Below, piece after piece: positions 60,033-64,000 of a DNA stretch of 64,000 nucleotides. The DNA lies in contig JAOTOL010001633.1 of NCBI GenBank assembly GCA_034440575.1, positions 2,513,001 through 2,577,000 on the forward strand, in the 5' to 3' direction. Position 1 is the stretch's first letter, and the number at the start of each line of letters is the position of its first letter. This DNA comes from Imbricaverruca yamaguchii (lineage: Eukaryota; Arthropoda; Thecostraca; Neoverrucidae). The notes beneath the pieces are model-generated. The model had not been told where the DNA came from and searched no databases. It saw only the letters and a program-made list of their open reading frames with translations. A program made the translations under genes and the position numbers.

Positions 60033-60499
60033 GTGCAAGTGTGGGGAGCATGCTTCGTGTCCCTGCCACCAGGATTCGCCACTGTGGGCACTGTGCGTAG
60101 GAAGGTGAAGGACCTGGTAACTGCGGTGGCACAGGTCACCAGTGATCACCAGTTTAACACAGTCATAGTGCATGTAGGGGTAAATAACATAGGTCATACT
60201 AGGAGCGAGGAGCTTCTGCGGGAATACAGGGCCCTTCTGGCCACCCTGAAGGGTACCAATAGAGTGCTTGTAACAGGAATTTTGCCTAGGGCTAGAGCCT
60301 CCCCTGAGTGGAGCTCTAGGGCACTGGCAGCTAACACCAGGGTAGGAAAGCTCTGCCAGGAGCTAGGTTTTATTTGTAGACGAGTGGAGCAGGTTTTATG
60401 CATCGTGGGACCTCTATCAGAAGGATGGCCTGCATTTTTCTGAGAAGGGGGTCCATGTGTTAGGCAAAGTATATGAGCATGTCCTTCAGGGAAACTAGG
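60033..60499 (+). pseudogene. CR1 ORF1, C-terminal esterase-like (SGNH) domain, frameshifted
   Basis: The frame has a VIVHVGVNNIGHTRSEELL block and LVTGILPRARASPEWSSRAL. It then shifts near 60370: the continuing family sequence VDEWSRFYASWDLYQKDGLH and FSEKGVHVLGKVYEHVLQGN is in another frame to a stop at 60497-60499. DGLHxS is the expected Asp/His pair of the SGNH fold. CR1 first ORFs often carry this domain; its role in the cycle is unclear. Confidence 0.8.
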
Positions 60500-60506
60500 A
60501 AATGGG

Positions 60507-63107
60507 GTGGGGAGGGATGAAATTGCATTGCCAACTCAGGAATATTCCAATAGTGTCAGCCAAGGCAATAGAACCTCAAAGTCTGCAAATAGGGACAGCA
60601 GCAACTCAAGGGGACAGAGTCATAGTTCATCTAGTGATAAAAGAACTCCTCAATATGAAAAAGCCAAAGGTGGTTATGGAGCATTTGTTAAGTGTATGAT
60701 GTTTAATGCTCAGAGTATCCGTTCCAAATTTGATGAGTTCAAGTGTTATGTTGCTGAGGAGGAACCGGATTTTGTTTGCATTACGGAGGCATGGGTCAGT
60801 GAAGGATATTTTGGAGATAACTTACAGGACTATGAGATCCAGGGATACAATATGTTTTCGTGCAATAGGGGTCCAGCAATGAAAGGGGGTGGTGTAATGC
60901 TCTATGTGAATAGCTTATTCAGTTCTCAAAAAGTAGCAGGTGGGGATAAAAATGTGTCTGTGGAGTCCATTTGGCTTGATGTCACTGTGGGAAAAGGCAA
61001 CAGCAATACTCTTAGGATAGGAGCTTTCTACCGATCAGGAACCCTGCCACATTCTCAGCAACTGGAGCTTGACAAGGTGATTTGTGAGGAAATCAGTAGA
61101 AACTTTAAGAGGAAGTGCCTTATTCTCGGTGACTTTAATCTAAAAGGTTATGAAAATGCTGGTGTTGGCTCCCCATCATGCAAAATGTTCAGGAAATGCC
61201 TTGAAGAGGACCTGTTCTTACACCAGTTTGTATCGGAACCTACCAGGCATGGTTCATTCTTGGACCTTGTATTCTCGGATTTAAGTGACTTGGTTCAAGA
61301 CTTGACTGTAGGCGAAACTCTGGGAAAAAGTGACCATAACATAGTTAGATTCAAGGCACATGTAGGGGAAACTATCAAGGATAATTTGGTAAAGGTTCCA
61401 AATTTCAACAAAGCAGACTTTAACGGCATGAGAGCGGCTTTAAGTGCCATCAGATGGGAAGAAGAATTCTCCAATTTAAATGCCTGTGAAATGTGGGAAA
61501 AGTTCAAATTTTACTTAAAGGAAACTCAGATTAGACATGTCCCCCAAAAGCAAAGACGCAAAAGAAGGGTAGGAAAGCCAGCATGGCTTACACCAGACGT
61601 GATAAAAGCAATTAGGGCTAAGAAAACTGCATTTAGAGTTTTTAAAGAAGCCTCAAATGTCATTAATCTAAAGGCGTATCGAAAAGCTAGAGACACTGTG
61701 AAGCAAAAAACCAGAGCAGCAAAGCGAGCAAAGGAACTGGATTTAGCTAGAAACTGTAATGGGGACAGTAAAAAGTTCTTTAGTTTCTACAAGCTGAGTA
61801 AAGTTTCTAACACAATTGGTCCACTGGAAGTAAACGGGACTACATTGGGTGAGGATAGTGAGATGGTTGAGGAGCTGAGCAAGCAGTTCAAATCAGTGTT
61901 TACATTGGAAGATATGACCAATCTGCCGACCGTACACCATAGTTCAGATACATGGGATCTGACAAATGATGTTGATTTCATTGGTAGTGATGTTGTTTAC
62001 AATCATATCAGGAAAATAAAGCCAAATAAGGCAGCAGGACCTGATGATATTTATGCTAGGGTGTTGCGGGAAACTGAAAAGGAACTGGCATTTCCACTTA
62101 GTATAATATTTTGTAGATCAGTTTCACATAATGAAATTCCAACCGATTGGAAAAGGGCAAATGTAGTTCCTATTTTCAAGAAAGGAGAAAGAGGGAAAGT
62201 TGAAAACTATAGGCCAATAAGTCTCACATCCCTAGTCTGCAAGGTACTCGAATCAATTATCAAGGATAGAATAGTTAGTTATCTGGAAGGTAGCAGATTG
62301 ATTCAAGATACTCAACATGGATTTAGAAAAGGACGATCGTGTCTCACAAACCTCTTGGACTTTTTGAACTTCGCCACAGAACAATTTGATCAGGGAAATC
62401 AGGTTGATGTAGCATATCTTGACTTTAGTAAGGCCTTTGACAAGGTACCCCATAAACGGTTAATGATACAGCTTCAGTCCCATGGTATTGCAGGTAGCAT
62501 CTTAAAATGGATAGAGTTGTGGCTTTCAGATAGACAGCAAAGAGTGATGCTAAATGGTACAAAGTCATCATGGCAAAATGTTCTTAGTGGAGTCCCCCAG
62601 GGGTCAGTACTAGGGCCATTACTGTTCATTATATTTGTAAATAACATTGAAAGTGGCCTAAGCAGTAAAGTTTTGAAATTTGCAGATGATTTGAAGGTCT
62701 TTAGGGCAATAACAGGTCAGGATGAGCATATCTCGCTGCAAAAAGACTTAGACGAACTTGTGAAGTGGTCCGAAGAATGGCAAATGAAATTTAACTTTGA
62801 TAAGTGCAAAATCATGCATGTAGGTAAGCAGCATATGAAGGCTCCATACTTGATGGGTGGCCAAGTGCTATCAGTGACTCAACAGGAGAAGGATTTAGGT
62901 GTTATTCTAAACACAAAATTGGGGGCATCAGAACAGACCAAGGAAGCCAGGAAGAAGGCACTGAGAATGCTCGGGGCAATAAATAGGAATGTATCATACA
63001 GAAGTGAGGAAGTGATCAGGAAGCTTTACTGTGCATACGTCAGGCCACATTTGGAATACTGCATCCAAGCTTGGTCTCCTAGCTATGAAAAGATTGTTGG
63101 CTTTTAG
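60507..63107 (+). CDS. CR1 ORF2, endonuclease and reverse transcriptase, 3' end frameshifted
   Basis: From about residue 60: endonuclease blocks (MMFNAQSIRSKFDEFK, ITEAWVSEGYF, ILGDFNLKGYE, KSDHNIVRF). Then a basic connector and the [32 protein letters not shown], motif [14 protein letters not shown], motif [15 protein letters not shown], motif [11 protein letters not shown], thumb [13 protein letters not shown]. No RNase H. The frame runs out early at 63107 because one A is missing in a run compared with copies A and B ([10 protein letters not shown] becomes KIVGF, stop). The true tail lies in other frames to 63508. The start is uncertain; the reading frame opens at a GTG at 60507 and the first family match is later. 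Confidence 0.9.
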   Translation: MGRDEIALPTQEYSNSVSQGNRTSKSANRDSSNSRGQSHSSSSDKRTPQYEKAKGGYGAFVKCMMFNAQSIRSKFDEFKCYVAEEEPDFVCITEAWVSEGYFGDNLQDYEIQGYNMFSCNRGPAMKGGGVMLYVNSLFSSQKVAGGDKNVSVESIWLDVTVGKGNSNTLRIGAFYRSGTLPHSQQLELDKVICEEISRNFKRKCLILGDFNLKGYENAGVGSPSCKMFRKCLEEDLFLHQFVSEPTRHGSFLDLVFSDLSDLVQDLTVGETLGKSDHNIVRFKAHVGETIKDNLVKVPNFNKADFNGMRAALSAIRWEEEFSNLNACEMWEKFKFYLKETQIRHVPQKQRRKRRVGKPAWLTPDVIKAIRAKKTAFRVFKEASNVINLKAYRKARDTVKQKTRAAKRAKELDLARNCNGDSKKFFSFYKLSKVSNTIGPLEVNGTTLGEDSEMVEELSKQFKSVFTLEDMTNLPTVHHSSDTWDLTNDVDFIGSDVVYNHIRKIKPNKAAGPDDIYARVLRETEKELAFPLSIIFCRSVSHNEIPTDWKRANVVPIFKKGERGKVENYRPISLTSLVCKVLESIIKDRIVSYLEGSRLIQDTQHGFRKGRSCLTNLLDFLNFATEQFDQGNQVDVAYLDFSKAFDKVPHKRLMIQLQSHGIAGSILKWIELWLSDRQQRVMLNGTKSSWQNVLSGVPQGSVLGPLLFIIFVNNIESGLSSKVLKFADDLKVFRAITGQDEHISLQKDLDELVKWSEEWQMKFNFDKCKIMHVGKQHMKAPYLMGGQVLSVTQQEKDLGVILNTKLGASEQTKEARKKALRMLGAINRNVSYRSEEVIRKLYCAYVRPHLEYCIQAWSPSYEKIVGF

Positions 63108-63508
63108 AGAGAGTACAAAAGAGGGCTACAAAATGGTTAATGGCATAAGCAACCTGGCATATGAGGAAAGATTGAAGAAATTGAATATGTTTTCACTTAG
63201 ATATAGAAGGCTGAGAGGAGATCTCATCGAGGTCTTTAAATTTGTCAATGGTCTGGAGAGGGGGATACCTTGGGGAAATGTTTGAATTTAACAGAAATGA
63301 TGCAATTAGAGGTCATAAATTCAAAATTAAAATTAACCACAGCAGAACAAGGTTAAGGCAAACTTTCTTCACCAACAGGGTAGTGGAACACTGGAACCAG
63401 CTGCCAGAAAACATCGTCAGTAGCAGAACATTGAACATCTTTAAAAACAGCATAGACAATCATTATAAGAATAGAGGGCTTGCTTTTCAGTATTACAGGG
63501 AGGGCTGA
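63108..63508 (+). pseudogene. CR1 ORF2 C-terminal tail in shifted frames
   Basis: Two frames carry the tail: [20 protein letters not shown] and [20 protein letters not shown] (to about 63280), then [20 protein letters not shown] and the end [20 protein letters not shown] (stop 63506-63508). The shifts sit at runs of A and G, at about 63085, 63130 and 63270. Confidence 0.88.
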
Positions 63509-63625
63509 TTGGCAGATTTGGTGGGCAACTGGTTCAGTGTACAGAGTGCAACCAAGAAGGGCCCTTGTGGCTCAGAGTTGCACTGATCTTTTATGTCTTT
63601 ATGTCTTTATGTTTTAGGAAGCGAC

Positions 63626-64000
63626 TGCTTCAAACAGCGGCATCTAGTGAGCTTTCCGGAAATTTTAGTTCTGATTGTCTCGCTAAGATGAGACGTCATC
63701 AAAGTGAGACCTTGAGCTCAACGTGGTACGAGCCAGGAAGCCAAATCCAGAGCAAAGATAATTTTACTAATGGAAACAAGGCTGTATTTTTCACAAAGCC
63801 CTGGCTCGTACACATTACATGTTTGACCATGGTGTAAGAGAGGACACGAAAACTCGAAGGAACAAGATGACAAAATGATGCTGTCGAGCAGCGAAAAAAA
63901 GCATCGCCGCTTGTGGTGTTCGGGCCATGCTCGGGAATTGGAGCATGGATAAAGGCACGGTTTTGAAATTGGGGGTGGGGGTGGGGAAACACCAGGGACA
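63626..64000. other. no gene recognised
   Basis: Unique sequence after the CR1 tail to the end of the window. Confidence 0.5.

Larger units (their letters stand above)
60010..63625 (+). mobile_element. nearly full-length CR1-type LINE with frameshifts
   Basis: Contents in order: the end of ORF1 with an esterase-like domain, ORF2 with endonuclease and RT but no RNase H, a 3' UTR of about 70 bases, and an octamer tail (TTTATGTC repeats, 63588-63612). The same 3' end and tail are on copies A and B in the other orientation. The 5' edge near 60010 is a truncation guess. Small frameshifts at A- and G-runs interrupt ORF1 and the end of ORF2. Confidence 0.92.

Overview
This is a window of animal nuclear DNA, most likely from an arthropod (a crustacean or chelicerate is my best guess; the evidence is the style of the LINE elements and cannot fix the species). 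Signs of a eukaryote are a 16-coding-exon gene with GT/GC-AG introns, an intronless histone H1 gene with a TATA box, three kinds of LINE remnant, tRNA-derived SINEs with target-site duplications, and very heavy tandem repetition: roughly a quarter of the window is micro- or minisatellite.

The backbone is one plus-strand gene, 22441-57529, that I assembled by joining exons with matching phases. It encodes a 900-residue cytosolic-looking glycoside hydrolase of the GH63 clan, of the kind known from bacteria and from yeast YMR196W. The 16 coding exons sum to 2703 nt, a whole number of codons, with no in-frame stop. The last exon, which holds the candidate catalytic base, lies 14 kb beyond exon 15. 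That last intron contains a complete histone H1 gene (54258-54794), CR1-type LINE fragments, two SINE-like elements and a 50-bp minisatellite.

Layout: 1-4.1 kb, a decayed RNase H-bearing LINE; 4.1-11.1 kb, no recognisable gene, dispersed repeats and a GC-rich possible promoter; 11.1-17.85 kb, two large arrays (8-bp unit, then 13-bp unit); 17.85-22.4 kb, no gene, a (GA)n/(TA)n tract and dispersed repeats; 22.4-57.5 kb, the GH63-like gene with its repeat-filled introns; 57.5-60 kb, minisatellites and no gene; 60-63.6 kb, a nearly full-length CR1-type LINE with frameshifts.

The most unusual feature is that many minisatellites are made from the gene's own exon edges. At exons 1, 2, 4, 5, 6, 7, 9, 12, 14 and 16 the tandem unit contains or abuts the splice site (or stop codon), giving rows of decoy splice sites next to the real one. 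I know of no described system that does this at ten boundaries of one gene, and I rank it as the observation most worth following up.
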